42,409 nucleotides of DNA from Aquaspirillum serpens DSM 68 (GCF_000420525.1 NZ_ATVC01000016.1:1-42409); one strand, 5' to 3'. Counted from the stretch's first letter, positions 26,646 to 36,832 are shown. Translations and numbers: made by a program. The notes: a model not told the origin generated them from the sequence alone.

Positions 26646-27769
26646 TGTCCTTACTTCCTTCTCTTACACCAGCGAACACACTCGCGCCCCTGCCTCACGA
26701 TCAACCCCGTCTTATCACGGCGGAAAATGATATTGATGCGGTGTTGACTTGGTTACGCGAATATGAAGACTCTCCGCATACTTTCGCCAGTTATCGCAAA
26801 GAAGCCGAACGTTTTTTAATGTGGATGACGGAGCAACAGCGCACACTGTCACAACTCAGCCGCAATGATTTAATGGATTTCGAGCGTTTTTTAGCCAATC
26901 CACAACCTGCGGAACGATGGATTGGCCCTGCGGTAGCGCGGCATCATCCTAACTGGCGGCCATTTACCAAACCGTTGCAACCCAGCAGCATCCAACAAAC
27001 TTTGGTGATTTTAAGCGGGCTGTTTCGCTATTTGAATGAAGCGGGTTATTTGCAAGGGAACCCCCTTGCACTGGCAAGACGTGGCAAGCGGACTGCGAAA
27101 AAAATTCAAACGGTTGAACGCTACCTCGATCAGGAGCTGTGGCAGGCTGTTTTAGAGACGCTGGCAGATTTGCCACAAGATACGGCAAAACAAAAAGCAC
27201 ACGCGATTCGGGCTAATTGGTTGTTTTCTTTGCTCTATCTTACTGGAGCTCGACGCTCTGAAGTCGCTGATGCTGTGATGGGTGATATTTTTGTACGGCG
27301 TGGGCAATGGTGGTGGCGGGTGATTGGTAAAGGCAATAAAGAAGGTGAAATCCCCATCAACGATGAACTGTTACAACAACTGGTGCGCTATCGCAGTGCT
27401 ATTGGGCTCACAGCTTATCCTCATCCGCGTGAGAATATTCCTCTGGTAGGTCGGCTGTCGGACAAAGGACAATGGAACTGTTTAAGCAGTAAATCCATTT
27501 ATCTGATTACCAAATCAATTTTTGAACAAGCCGCGCAGCGCGCAGAACAACAACAGCAGTTTGATATTGCCTTCCGTTTGCGCACTGCCTCAACTCATTG
27601 GCTACGTCATACCTCGGCATCACATCAGTTAGAAGCGGGCATTCCATTATTGGTTGTCAGTCAAAATTTACGGCACGGTAATATTGAGACCACTCGGCGT
27701 TATCTGCACACCGATCACGAAACCCGTCATCAAGCGTCGCAAGCACTGCGATTTAACAAAGAAAAATAA
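26645..27769 (+). CDS. Tyrosine recombinase/integrase
   Basis: The 374-residue protein has an N-terminal SAM-like core-binding domain (about 30-140: SPHTFASYRKEAERFLMW, LSGLFRYLNEAGYLQGNPL) and a C-terminal catalytic domain. The complete active-site set is visible: Arg203 in TGARRSE, Lys229 in GKGNKEG, His318 and Arg321 in HWLRHT, His344 in LRHGN and Tyr353 in TTRRYLH. It should be catalytically competent. It is coupled to the KfrA-like gene and followed by a terminator. No excisionase, phage or conjugation genes and no tRNA are next to it, so it does not look like an ordinary prophage integrase. Its target site is not evident. Confidence 0.9.
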   Translation: MSLLPSLTPANTLAPLPHDQPRLITAENDIDAVLTWLREYEDSPHTFASYRKEAERFLMWMTEQQRTLSQLSRNDLMDFERFLANPQPAERWIGPAVARHHPNWRPFTKPLQPSSIQQTLVILSGLFRYLNEAGYLQGNPLALARRGKRTAKKIQTVERYLDQELWQAVLETLADLPQDTAKQKAHAIRANWLFSLLYLTGARRSEVADAVMGDIFVRRGQWWWRVIGKGNKEGEIPINDELLQQLVRYRSAIGLTAYPHPRENIPLVGRLSDKGQWNCLSSKSIYLITKSIFEQAAQRAEQQQQFDIAFRLRTASTHWLRHTSASHQLEAGIPLLVVSQNLRHGNIETTRRYLHTDHETRHQASQALRFNKEK

Positions 27770-27772
27770 TAA

Positions 27773-27801
27773 AAAAGCCTCCCCAAAACGGGGAGGCTTT
27801 T
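27773..27801. terminator. Bidirectional terminator between recombinase and acnB
   Basis: A perfect 12-bp stem AAAAGCCTCCCC / GGGGAGGCTTTT with loop AAAAC lies between the recombinase stop (plus) and the acnB stop (minus). A and T runs on both sides make it work in either direction. Confidence 0.88.
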
Positions 27802-27820
27802 CAAAAACAGAGTGAAAGTC

Positions 27821-30418
27821 TTACATTTCCACTGTGTCAGCTACTTCTTGGAACGCTTCAATCTGGTTGAAGTTCATGTAACGGTAGATTTCGGATGCTT
27901 TTGCATTCACAACCGCGACTTGTGCCAGATATTCTTCTGTCGTTGGGATTTTGCCCATCAAGGCACAAATTGCTGCCAACTCGGCGGAGCCCAAGTAAAC
28001 GCGGGTGTCGAGACCCAGACGGTTCGGGAAGTTACGAGTCGAGGTCGACATGGCAGTCGAACCTTTGCGGATTTGTGCTTGGTTACCCATACACAGCGAA
28101 CAACCAGGCATTTCCAAACGCGCACCGGAACGGCCAAGGATACCGTAGTAACCTTCTTCGTTCAGGATCATTGCATCCATCTTGGTTGGTGGTGCAATCC
28201 ACAGACGAGTTGGGATGTCCGATTTGCCTTCCAGCACTTTACCAGCAGCGCGGAAGTGACCGATATTGGTCATGCAAGAACCGATGAACACTTCATCAAT
28301 CTTGTCGCCAGCCACTTCGGACAACGATTTCACATCATCAGGATCGTTCGGGCAAGCAACGATAGGCTCTTTGATGTCGGCCAGATCAATTTCAATCACA
28401 GCAGCGTAATCGGCATCGGCATCTGGAGACAGCAACTCACCATTGGCAATCCACTCTTCCATGGCCTTGATACGACGGCGCAGGGTACGTGCATCTTCGT
28501 AGCCATTGGCAATCATCCACTTCATCAGTGTGATGTTAGATTGCATGTACTCAACGATAGGCGCTTTGTTCAGATGAACGGTACAACCAGCAGCAGAACG
28601 CTCAGCGGAGGCATCGGACAATTCGAATGCTTGTTCCACTTTCAAATCTGGCAGGCCTTCGATTTCCAAGATGCGACCGGAGAAGATGTTTTTCTTACCC
28701 TTCTTCTCAACTGTCAACAGACCTTGGCGAATTGCGTACAACGGAATTGCGTTCACCAAATCACGCAGGGTGATACCTGGCTGCATTTCGCCTTTGAAGC
28801 GAACCAACACAGATTCAGGCATATCCAACGGCATCACGCCAGTTGCAGCCGCAAACGCCACCAAACCGGAACCGGCTGGGAAGGAAATACCGATTGGGAA
28901 ACGGGTATGGGAGTCACCACCGGTACCCACTGTGTCAGGCAACAACAGACGGTTTAACCAAGAGTGAATCACACCATCACCTGGACGCAGCGACACACCA
29001 CCACGGGTCGAGATGAAAGCCGGCAATTCTTTGTGCATCTTCACGTCAACCAGCTTCGGATAAGCAGCGGTATGACAGAAAGATTGCATCACCAAGTCGG
29101 CGGAGAAGCCCAAACAGGCCAAATCTTTCAACTCGTCGCGAGTCATTGGGCCGGTGGTATCTTGCGAACCAACGGTGGTCATGCGTGGCTCACAGTAAGT
29201 ACCTGGGCGAACGCCTTGACCTTCTGGCAAACCACAAGCGCGGCCAACCATTTTTTGTGCTAACGAGAAACCTTTACCGCTGTCTTCCGGTGCCACAGGC
29301 AAGCGGAACAGGGTCGAAGCTGGCAAGCCGAGTGCTTCGCGTGCTTTTGCAGTCAAACCACGACCGATAATCAGAGGAATACGGCCACCGGCGCGCACTT
29401 CATCCAAAATCACTGGGGTTTTCAACTGTGCTTCAGAGATCACCGCACCGTTTTTCAGGGCAGTCACTTTAGCGGTAGCAGAATCGATGTTCAGTTCGAT
29501 TTCATCGCCCATTTCCATTTGGGAAACGTCGAGTTCGATTGGCAAAGCACCGGCATCTTCCATGGTATTGAAGAAGATCGGAGCAATTTTGCCACCCAAG
29601 CACACGCCACCAAAACGCTTGTTCGGGACGAAAGGAATGTCTTCGCCGGTGAACCACAACACAGAGTTGGTTGCCGATTTACGGGAAGAACCAGTACCGA
29701 CCACATCACCAACATAAGCAACCAAGTTGCCTTTGGCTTTGAGGTTTTCCAATTGTTGCACTGGACCACGCACGCCGGCTTCTTCTGGTTCGATACCAGG
29801 ACGTGGGTTTTTCAGCATCGCCAAAGCGTGCAGTGGGATATCTGGACGAGACCAAGCATCAGGAGCTGGCGACAGGTCATCAGTATTGGTTTCACCCGAT
29901 ACTTTGAACACGGTCAGTTTTTGCGTAGCTGGCACTTCTGGGCGGCTGGTGAACCACTCGGCGTCAGCCCAAGATTGCAACACTGCTTTGGCGTTGGCAT
30001 TGCCTTTGTCAGCCAATTCTTTCACATCATGGAAAGCATCGAACACCAACAAGGTTTTTTTCAGGCCATCGGCAGCAATCGCGCCAACAGCTGAATCAGC
30101 CAACAGGTCGATCAATGGCTTGACGTTGTAACCACCCAGCATAGTGCCTAATAATTCGGTGGCTTTTTCGCGGGAAATCAGGGGAGAAGTCACAGAACCT
30201 TCTGCAACCGCAGCCAAGAAAGAGGCCTTCACTTTAGCCGCATCATCCACACCAGCAGGCACACGGTAGGTGATCAACTCAACCAGAGTGGCCTCTTCAC
30301 CAGCAGGAGGATTTTTTAATAATTCGACCAGCGATTCGGTCTGTTTTGCATTTAATGGCAGGGGGGGAATACCTTGAGCAGCACGTTCAGCGACATGGGC
30401 ACGATAAGCTTCTAACAC
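27821..30418 (-). CDS. acnB: Bifunctional aconitate hydratase 2 / 2-methylisocitrate dehydratase
   Basis: The start is a GTG at 30416-30418, preceded by GAGAGGA; from there the protein is 865 residues, identical in length to E. coli AcnB, and begins [22 protein letters not shown]. Upstream in-frame codons lack family similarity. The N-terminal HEAT-like domain precedes the swivel domain ([17 protein letters not shown]). The three iron-sulfur domains include [26 protein letters not shown] and [14 protein letters not shown] with the cluster cysteines. AcnB isomerises citrate to isocitrate in the TCA cycle and, as apo-protein, can bind mRNA. The 252 bp upstream hold no gene; a possible -10 (TATAGAAT, minus strand) is the only signal noted. 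Confidence 0.95.
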   Translation of the reverse strand: MLEAYRAHVAERAAQGIPPLPLNAKQTESLVELLKNPPAGEEATLVELITYRVPAGVDDAAKVKASFLAAVAEGSVTSPLISREKATELLGTMLGGYNVKPLIDLLADSAVGAIAADGLKKTLLVFDAFHDVKELADKGNANAKAVLQSWADAEWFTSRPEVPATQKLTVFKVSGETNTDDLSPAPDAWSRPDIPLHALAMLKNPRPGIEPEEAGVRGPVQQLENLKAKGNLVAYVGDVVGTGSSRKSATNSVLWFTGEDIPFVPNKRFGGVCLGGKIAPIFFNTMEDAGALPIELDVSQMEMGDEIELNIDSATAKVTALKNGAVISEAQLKTPVILDEVRAGGRIPLIIGRGLTAKAREALGLPASTLFRLPVAPEDSGKGFSLAQKMVGRACGLPEGQGVRPGTYCEPRMTTVGSQDTTGPMTRDELKDLACLGFSADLVMQSFCHTAAYPKLVDVKMHKELPAFISTRGGVSLRPGDGVIHSWLNRLLLPDTVGTGGDSHTRFPIGISFPAGSGLVAFAAATGVMPLDMPESVLVRFKGEMQPGITLRDLVNAIPLYAIRQGLLTVEKKGKKNIFSGRILEIEGLPDLKVEQAFELSDASAERSAAGCTVHLNKAPIVEYMQSNITLMKWMIANGYEDARTLRRRIKAMEEWIANGELLSPDADADYAAVIEIDLADIKEPIVACPNDPDDVKSLSEVAGDKIDEVFIGSCMTNIGHFRAAGKVLEGKSDIPTRLWIAPPTKMDAMILNEEGYYGILGRSGARLEMPGCSLCMGNQAQIRKGSTAMSTSTRNFPNRLGLDTRVYLGSAELAAICALMGKIPTTEEYLAQVAVVNAKASEIYRYMNFNQIEAFQEVADTVEM

Positions 30419-30670
30419 GGCTTGAATCCTCTCTCTCGAATATAGATATAGCGTCGCTTTTGGGATAACACTTCGCCCGACCGTACGCTGCGAATAAGAG
30501 ATGCACCGGCGAAAACGTTCGGGCTGCAAAAAGCTTGCTTATTCTATACGGATGTGGTCCCGCTGTGAAGAAAAGCGTAGGTACTTTGCTAAAAAAGCAG
30601 AAAATTGCGAGCCCCTTGCAGACTCCCCACCTGTGGTTATTGCATTCACGCAATGTTGCAAAAGTTTCGC

Positions 30671-31777
30671 TTAGTCATGGTGTTGTTGCCAATCCGCCAA
30701 AATAGATTGCCAAGGTTGTGGCGATGCAGGTGATTGTGGCAAAGGCAGTTGTGGATATTGGCTAAATCGTGGAGCGGGTGCTGCTTGCGCGATGCCATTG
30801 ACCGAAATGAAAGTCCCTCGTGATTGATTGTGGCTATTTTGAACGGCCTCGGCGGTATTAAGCACCGGTGAAACACAGGCATCCGTTCCCTGAAAAATCT
30901 CCCACCACTCATCGCGGGTCTTTTGTAAAAACACCACAGCCATTTTCTCTTTTAAACGCGGCCAAGCGTCACGGTTCCATTGTTGTTCAAAATCGGGGTC
31001 GTCAATGCCTAACTTTTGTAATAACAACGCATAGAACTGCGGTTCAATCGCTCCGACCGCCACATATTCACCATCCGCACAACGATAAGTGTCATAAAAA
31101 TGTGCCCCACCATCCAACAGATTGCTGCCACGCATCGGCTGCCATTGTTGCATCGCCATAAGCGTGTGCATCATGGTCATAAGAGTGGCACAACCATCTG
31201 TCATCGCTGCATCAACCACTTGGCCTTGCCCAGTCCGTTTTGCGTCAAGCAGTGCAGCTAGCACACCAAAGGCGAGAAACATCGCCCCGCCGCCGCAATC
31301 AGCGACTAAATTCAGCGGCACCACCGGCTTACCACCATGCTCACCGATGGCATGTAACGCACCAGATAACGATAAATAGTTGATGTCATGTCCGGCGGCG
31401 TGGGATAACGCGCCATGCTGCCCCCAACCGGTCATACGGCCATACACCAGTTTTGGATTTTTCTCTAAGCACACCGCAGGCCCTAGCCCTAAACGTTCCA
31501 TTACCCCGGGTCGGAAACCTTCGATCAAGGCATCGGCTTGGGTAATAAACTCTAGCGCTGTATTTAACCCATCTTGAGATTTCAGATCTAACGTAATCAC
31601 GCGGCGGTTGCGGTTTAGGATGTCTAATTTTGGATCAAATAGTGCGCCAATATGTTGATTAGCACGCTCAATTCTCACCACATCCGCACCAAGATCAGCT
31701 AAAAGCATGGTCGCCATCGGTGCAGGCCCGAGGGCTGCAAACTCAACAACACGAATACCAGTTAGGGGGCCCATCAT
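30671..31777 (-). CDS. CaiB/BaiF family CoA-transferase, alpha-methylacyl-CoA racemase-like
   Basis: The 368-residue protein opens [36 protein letters not shown], followed by [41 protein letters not shown] (His and Asp at the racemase active-site positions), LSLSGAL and [16 protein letters not shown]. These match alpha-methylacyl-CoA racemase, which epimerises 2-methyl-branched acyl-CoAs so that beta-oxidation can proceed. CoA-transferase relatives share the fold, so exact activity is inferred. It is upstream of acnB on the same strand, 252 bp away, and divergent from the response regulator. Confidence 0.85.
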   Translation of the reverse strand: MMGPLTGIRVVEFAALGPAPMATMLLADLGADVVRIERANQHIGALFDPKLDILNRNRRVITLDLKSQDGLNTALEFITQADALIEGFRPGVMERLGLGPAVCLEKNPKLVYGRMTGWGQHGALSHAAGHDINYLSLSGALHAIGEHGGKPVVPLNLVADCGGGAMFLAFGVLAALLDAKRTGQGQVVDAAMTDGCATLMTMMHTLMAMQQWQPMRGSNLLDGGAHFYDTYRCADGEYVAVGAIEPQFYALLLQKLGIDDPDFEQQWNRDAWPRLKEKMAVVFLQKTRDEWWEIFQGTDACVSPVLNTAEAVQNSHNQSRGTFISVNGIAQAAPAPRFSQYPQLPLPQSPASPQPWQSILADWQQHHD

Positions 31778-31943
31778 GTTCTCCTCATTTTTCTGTTTTT
31801 TTGATGTTTTTTTGGCATGCTAACTGCAAATAGTGGGCTAAGTGAAGTCCTGAGAAGGTTTTTCATTTTTGCAACGCAGCGTTCATAGACATATTCGCGT
31901 ATGATTGGCGGCCATTCTTCCCTTTGCTTCTTTCCTTCGTTTT

Positions 31944-32615
31944 ATGGATGTTTTCCCTTCTGTAACAGTGCCCTGCCACACCGCTAAAACCACAACCAGC
32001 GTTTTGATTGCAGATGATCATTTACTAGTTCGGGTTGGTATCACTGCGCTGTTGCAACAATTAGATGAGTTCACCATCTGTGGCGAAGCCTCAAATGGAG
32101 CAGAGGCCATTACACAGATTGAAATGCTCAATCCAGATATTGTGTTAATGGATGTGTTAATGCCGGGCATGACAGGCTTGTCGGCGGTGCAACACCTTAA
32201 ACAACGCACGGCGCACCCCACGCTAAAAATTGTCATGTTATCGAGTGTGGAAACACCAGAGACGGTTTTGAGTGCACTTAATATGGGGGTGGATGGTTAT
32301 TTATTGAAAGATTGCTTATTGGCCGAGTTAGAACAAGCACTCAACACGGTACAACAAGGCCAACGCTATTTAAGTCCTAAAATAGCTGATATTGCTACCG
32401 AGTTAGCGCCGGCACAGGTGATATTAACGCCACAACAACAGAAAGTGTTAACCGCCATTGCACAAGGATTATCGGCAAAACAAATTGCTAAAAATTTGGC
32501 AATCAGTCCAAAAACAGTTGAATTTCATCGCAACAAAATTGCCCAAAAGGTGGGATGCCGTGATCTTGCTGGCTTAGTGAAAGCTGCGGTGAAAATGGGC
32601 TTGGTGTCTATTTAA
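31944..32615 (+). CDS. NarL/LuxR-type response regulator
   Basis: An ATG at 31944 gives 223 residues; a TTG at 31905 would add 13, and neither has a good ribosome-binding site, so the start is uncertain. The receiver domain has VLIADDHLLVRVGI with the acidic pair, the phosphoacceptor Asp in DIVLMDVLMPGMTG, and the conserved Lys in GYLLKD. A LuxR-type HTH follows (LSAKQIAKNLAISPKTVEFHRNKI). No histidine kinase is adjacent. It probably activates or represses genes elsewhere in response to an unlinked kinase. The preceding divergent region (31778-31943) shows no clear operator. Confidence 0.85.
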   Translation: MDVFPSVTVPCHTAKTTTSVLIADDHLLVRVGITALLQQLDEFTICGEASNGAEAITQIEMLNPDIVLMDVLMPGMTGLSAVQHLKQRTAHPTLKIVMLSSVETPETVLSALNMGVDGYLLKDCLLAELEQALNTVQQGQRYLSPKIADIATELAPAQVILTPQQQKVLTAIAQGLSAKQIAKNLAISPKTVEFHRNKIAQKVGCRDLAGLVKAAVKMGLVSI

Positions 32616-32631
32616 TTTTTTTGAGAATCAA

Positions 32632-34551
32632 ATGGCTATCTTATCAATTGAAAAAGCAAGCTTAGCTTTTGGCCATCACCCTCTATTGGATGAGGTCAGT
32701 TTTAGTTTAGAACAAGGTGATAAAGTCGGTTTAATTGGCCGTAATGGTGCGGGCAAATCTTCTTTATTAAAAGCAGTAGCAGGTACGGTTCATCTTGACG
32801 ATGGACGGATTGTCTTTCAAGACAACATCAAAACCGCATGGGTGCCGCAGGAACCAGTATTTGATCTGAACCATACTGTATTTGAAGCGGTGGCAGAAGG
32901 GTTAGGCGAGTTAAAAAACTTGTTAACTGAATATCATCAGCTGACAAAACTACTGCATGACTCACAACAAGACCATGAAAAACTATTAGAAAAACTTCAC
33001 CATTTACAACATGAACTTGAAATCCGCCAAGGGTGGCAATTTGAGAACATGATTGAAAACACATTACAACGCTTAGGTTTAGATGCCGATGCGCTGATGG
33101 CATCTTTATCTGGTGGTTGGAAAAAGCGGGTGGCATTAGCAAGAGCGTTAGTCAGCCAACCTGATTTATTATTGCTCGATGAACCGACTAACCATCTTGA
33201 TGTCAATGCAATTGAATGGTTGGAAGAATTGTTAACCCAGTTTAAAGGGACATTACTATTTATTACCCATGACCGTACTTTTTTAGATCATGTGGCTAAT
33301 CGTATTGTTGAATTAGACCGTGGTTTTGTCCGTAATTACCCAGGTAATTTTGCAGCCTATCAACAAAGAAAAGCGCAAGAATTAACAGTTGAGTCTATCC
33401 ATAATCGCAAGTTCGATAAATTTTGGAAACAGGAAGAAGTCTGGATTCGTAAAGGCATCGAAGCAAGACGTACCCGTAATGAAGGACGTGTCCGCCGCTT
33501 AGAAGAATTGCGCCGACAACGTGCAGCGCGGCGAGAAGTACAAGGACGTGTTAACCTAGCTGTTTCTATTTCGGAAAAGAGTTCTCAGTTAATTGCTGAA
33601 TTAGAGCAAGTCTCTAAATCATTCGGCGATAAAAAGTTGATTGAGCGTTTTTCAACCAGAATTATGCGTGGCGATAAAATTGGTTTAGTTGGGCCAAATG
33701 GTGCGGGTAAAACTACACTGCTTAAATTGATTCTCGGTGAAATTCAACCAGACAGTGGCACAATCAAACAAGGCGCACGACAAGAAATTGCCTATTTTGA
33801 TCAATTCCGCACTCAATTAGATGAAGATGCAACATTGATTGATGTCATTAGCCAAGGCAGCGAGTTTATTGATTTACCGACAGGGCGTAAGCATGTCATG
33901 AGCTATTTAGAGGATTTTTTATTTCCTCCTGCTCGTGCTCGTAGTCCTGTTCGCTCTTTATCAGGAGGCGAGCGCAATCGCTTATTGTTAGCAAGGCTTT
34001 TTACCAAACCTGCTAACATTCTCGTTTTAGATGAACCGACCAATGATTTAGACATTGATACGCTTGATTTATTAGAACAATTATTAAGCGATTACCAAGG
34101 CACCTTATTCTTGGTCAGCCACGATCGTGCTTTTTTGGATAATGTGGTGACACAGGTGATTGCTTTTGAAGGTGAAGGTAAGTTGATCGAATCACCCGGC
34201 GGCTGGTCTGATTGGCAGAATTTGAAAAAACACCTCAACATTGCAACAGAACCCACTAAAAAAGCAGCAGAGGCAAATACCAAAGCAGAAAAAACCGAAC
34301 GGGTTAAGGAAAGAAAAAACAAGCTTACCTACAATGAAAATAAAGAGTTAGAGCAGCTACCAGAGCAAATTTCACAGCTAGAAACCGAGCAAGCCGAGTT
34401 ACAAAATCGCTTACTCGATCCCAACGTCTACCGCCAACAAATCGAACAAGTCAAACAATGGCAACAAAGGATAGATGAGATTGATCTGTTGTTAATGGAG
34501 AAATTAGAAAGATGGGAATGGTTAGAAAACAAACGCAGCTCATCACAATAG
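32632..34551 (+). CDS. uup: ABC-F family ATPase Uup
   Basis: The 639-residue protein (635 in E. coli) contains two nucleotide-binding domains and no membrane segments. Walker A motifs are GRNGAGKSS (about 37-45) and GPNGAGKTT. Signatures are LSGGWKKRVALAR and LSGGERNRLLLAR, with Walker B LLLDEPTNHLD and LVLDEPTNDLD. A Gln/Glu-rich coiled-coil C-terminal domain (about 545-639) is the Uup hallmark and binds DNA. Uup lowers precise transposon excision and acts at ribosomes and branched DNA. It lies 16 bp after the response regulator, and the following lipoprotein gene overlaps its 3' end by 40 bases. Confidence 0.92.
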   Translation: MAILSIEKASLAFGHHPLLDEVSFSLEQGDKVGLIGRNGAGKSSLLKAVAGTVHLDDGRIVFQDNIKTAWVPQEPVFDLNHTVFEAVAEGLGELKNLLTEYHQLTKLLHDSQQDHEKLLEKLHHLQHELEIRQGWQFENMIENTLQRLGLDADALMASLSGGWKKRVALARALVSQPDLLLLDEPTNHLDVNAIEWLEELLTQFKGTLLFITHDRTFLDHVANRIVELDRGFVRNYPGNFAAYQQRKAQELTVESIHNRKFDKFWKQEEVWIRKGIEARRTRNEGRVRRLEELRRQRAARREVQGRVNLAVSISEKSSQLIAELEQVSKSFGDKKLIERFSTRIMRGDKIGLVGPNGAGKTTLLKLILGEIQPDSGTIKQGARQEIAYFDQFRTQLDEDATLIDVISQGSEFIDLPTGRKHVMSYLEDFLFPPARARSPVRSLSGGERNRLLLARLFTKPANILVLDEPTNDLDIDTLDLLEQLLSDYQGTLFLVSHDRAFLDNVVTQVIAFEGEGKLIESPGGWSDWQNLKKHLNIATEPTKKAAEANTKAEKTERVKERKNKLTYNENKELEQLPEQISQLETEQAELQNRLLDPNVYRQQIEQVKQWQQRIDEIDLLLMEKLERWEWLENKRSSSQ

Positions 34552-35051
34552 CCACAATTGCCCTATTGCTTGCCGCTTGTAGTTCAACACCAACTAAAAC
34601 TAGCGGCAAAAAACCACCAACTAAGGTTACTAAAACACGGCCTAATTTAAGTTTGGCAAATATTCAAGCCTCTGGCGACAGTCGAGAAATTGTGATGTAT
34701 GCCTTAGGCTTGTTAGATGTTGGCTATCAATTTGGCGGCAAAAATCCAGAGGCAGGTTTGGATTGCAGCGGTATGGCAGCATTTATTTACAAAAATGCGG
34801 TGGGTGTTTCTTTGCCACATAATGCGGCAGAAATTGCCGCAAGAACACGTCAAATTTCCCGTGAAAAATTGCGAGCAGGCGATATGGTTTTTTTTAATAC
34901 CATGAATCGCCCTTACTCGCATATGGGGATTTATATTGGCGATGGCAAATTTATTCATGCCCCGCGAACTAACAGCACAGTGCGAGTGGAAAGTTTAGAA
35001 AACAGCTACTTTGCTGCTCGTTTTGATGGTGCACGCACGATTTTTGATTAG
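34512..35051 (+). CDS. NlpC/P60 family lipoprotein, peptidoglycan endopeptidase
   Basis: The 179-residue protein has a lipoprotein signal peptide, ATIALLLAACSS, with lipidated Cys23. A short Lys/Thr/Pro-rich linker leads to a C40 peptidase domain from about 55. The catalytic Cys85 is in LDCSGMAA, His137 in YSHMGIYIGDG and a third polar residue position at His149 in FIHAPR. It likely cleaves stem peptides in the periplasm, anchored to a membrane. The start lies within the end of uup, in another frame. An alternative ATG at 34518 would remove only two residues. Confidence 0.9.
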   Translation: MGMVRKQTQLITIATIALLLAACSSTPTKTSGKKPPTKVTKTRPNLSLANIQASGDSREIVMYALGLLDVGYQFGGKNPEAGLDCSGMAAFIYKNAVGVSLPHNAAEIAARTRQISREKLRAGDMVFFNTMNRPYSHMGIYIGDGKFIHAPRTNSTVRVESLENSYFAARFDGARTIFD

Positions 35052-35060
35052 AGAGGGATA

Positions 35061-35720
35061 ATGATGATGTCTCGTCGGCGTTGGTTATCTGTGTTGTTGG
35101 TGAGTGGATTGGGCTTGTTATCAACTCAACTGACTCAAGCACAAGAGCAAGACCAAATTATTGCCTTTTATCTTAAGATGAAAGAATTTGCTGCAAAACT
35201 CCCTGGGTTAAATCGTGAGGGGGTTGTCTTACCTAAAAGCTTGATTTTGCAAAGACTACAAAACAGCGTTAAGAATGAATCTTTACTGATTGAGGATATT
35301 CAACTAACGCCAGAAAAAGGCATTGTTTTCTTACGAAGTGATAAAGGCATTGCTGCTAAACACCAGTTGGAGTTCCAATTTTTGCCGGTAGATTGGCCAA
35401 ATCGTACCGTACATATTTCTTTTAAACAGTCATCGCAAGCCGTATCAGAAAATGCACTGGTGCGTATTTTAGGCAATATGGCGATTGGCGCGGTCAGTCT
35501 TGCCACTGGCGATCAAGTGATGCGGGATTTAGTCGAGAAAATGCCTTATGCGCGGGTACAAGGGCAGGTTTTATCGATTCGTTTGGATCAAGTGCCTTCC
35601 CTTGCCCCGACATTAAATAGCCAATTGTTTGGCTACAATGCATTTGATTATGTTGGCATCAGTGAATTAAAAACCGGACCAGACGCTATTTACGTTAAGT
35701 TAGCGATGCGGAAACCGTAG
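35061..35720 (+). CDS. Unrecognised secreted protein
   Basis: I do not recognise this 219-residue protein. It has a clear Sec signal peptide (SRRRWLSVLLVSGLGLLSTQLTQAQA-like; predicted cleavage after about residue 27) and no further membrane segments. The mature part lacks cysteines. It has alternating strands with a motif VRILGNMAIGAVSLATGDQV and resembles small periplasmic beta-rich ligand-binding proteins only in a general way. GAGAGGG precedes three ATG codons. It follows the NlpC/P60 lipoprotein by 9 bp, so a cell-envelope role is inferred. Its 3' end overlaps ribD by 26 bases tail to tail. Confidence 0.65.
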   Translation: MMMSRRRWLSVLLVSGLGLLSTQLTQAQEQDQIIAFYLKMKEFAAKLPGLNREGVVLPKSLILQRLQNSVKNESLLIEDIQLTPEKGIVFLRSDKGIAAKHQLEFQFLPVDWPNRTVHISFKQSSQAVSENALVRILGNMAIGAVSLATGDQVMRDLVEKMPYARVQGQVLSIRLDQVPSLAPTLNSQLFGYNAFDYVGISELKTGPDAIYVKLAMRKP

Positions 35721-36816
35721 CGGGTGTTAAGGTTAAACGTAAATCCTGACCCAACAAACGAATATCAGCTAGACTAAAACGATATTGTTGGGTTAGGGTA
35801 GTAAGGTCAATACCAGCAAAAAGACCTTTTGCGCTATCCCCTAAAAAGGTCGGTGCTAGATATAACACGACTTCATCAATTAAACCCGACTGTAATAAAA
35901 CCGCGTTGAGTGTTGCCCCTGCTTCAACCATGACCTCGTTTATTCCCTCGCTAGCTAAATGTTCTAGCACTTGAGATAAATCGACACGCTGTTCTGCGGT
36001 TGCAGGCAATGCAATGACTTTAACACCTTGATTGACAAAGGTGTGTTGTTGGGTTTCGCTTTGGTTTGTGGTGTAGAGATAGGTTTGAGCAAATTCTTGT
36101 TGTTGATAGATTTTTGCAGCAGCAGAGGTTTTCAGGTCGTTATCAATAACGACTCTTTTGGGTTGTCTTGTTGTTGAAAAATTTCTGACCGTTAATTGCG
36201 GATTATCAGCGATGACCGTACCGCTACCGGTCATAATGGCACAATGTCGGGCTCGTAATTGATGCACATCTTGCCGCGCTGCTGGACCCGTAATCCACTG
36301 GCTTTCACCATTTTTTAACGCCGTTTTGCCGTCTAAACTGGCGGCGATTTTCAGCGTCACCCACGGTTTTTTTCTGGTCATACGTGACACAAAACCACGA
36401 TTGAGTTGCATCGCGGGTGCTTGCAACACACCCACGCTCACCTCAATCCCTGCCGCTGCTAAACGTGCTAACCCTTGCCCTGCCACCAGTGGATTCGGAT
36501 CGGTCATTGCTGCTACCACACGTTTTACTCCCGCCGTGATCAGCGCATCGGCACACGGCGGCGTTCGGCCAAAGTGACTGCAGGGTTCTAAAGTGACATA
36601 AGCGGTTGCGCCTTGTGCTAAATCGGCAGCCATTCGTAGCGCATGCACTTCAGCATGAGGCGTTCCCGCTTGGTGATGCCATCCCTCGCCGACACAGACG
36701 CCATCACGCACAATGACACAACCGACGCGAGGATTCGGTGAGGTGGTATATAACCCACGCTCGGCGAGTTGTAATGCCTTTGCCATCCATTTTTCATCGA
36801 CATCAACGAATGCCAT
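35695..36816 (-). CDS. ribD: Bifunctional riboflavin deaminase/reductase
   Basis: Starting at the ATG at 36814-36816 (AGGTG upstream; a GTG just before it is also possible), the protein is 373 residues. The N-terminal zinc deaminase (about 1-145) shows TSPNPRVGCVIV, the HAEVHAL motif, and TLEPCSHFGRTPPC. The C-terminal reductase (about 146-365) has KIAASLDGKTA, the ITG and SGTVIADNPQLTVR blocks, and VMVEAGATLNAVLL. It performs the second and third steps of riboflavin synthesis. It begins 16 bp after the stop of the 854-residue unknown gene, in a position where nrdR normally precedes it. ribE, its usual neighbour, is 16.8 kb away. Confidence 0.93.
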   Translation of the reverse strand: MAFVDVDEKWMAKALQLAERGLYTTSPNPRVGCVIVRDGVCVGEGWHHQAGTPHAEVHALRMAADLAQGATAYVTLEPCSHFGRTPPCADALITAGVKRVVAAMTDPNPLVAGQGLARLAAAGIEVSVGVLQAPAMQLNRGFVSRMTRKKPWVTLKIAASLDGKTALKNGESQWITGPAARQDVHQLRARHCAIMTGSGTVIADNPQLTVRNFSTTRQPKRVVIDNDLKTSAAAKIYQQQEFAQTYLYTTNQSETQQHTFVNQGVKVIALPATAEQRVDLSQVLEHLASEGINEVMVEAGATLNAVLLQSGLIDEVVLYLAPTFLGDSAKGLFAGIDLTTLTQQYRFSLADIRLLGQDLRLTLTPATVSASLT

Positions 36817-36832
36817 CACATTTTCACCTAGT

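Noticed and set aside
23000-27800. Prophage or integrative element around the recombinase
   Set aside because: No phage structural, replication, excisionase or conjugation genes, no tRNA and no flanking repeats were seen. Neighbours look like ordinary chromosomal genes.
27812-28957. Long plus-strand open frame (381 codons) opposite acnB
   Set aside because: It lies entirely antisense to the well-conserved acnB, has no ribosome-binding site and its product shows no family features. It is a by-product of acnB codon use.
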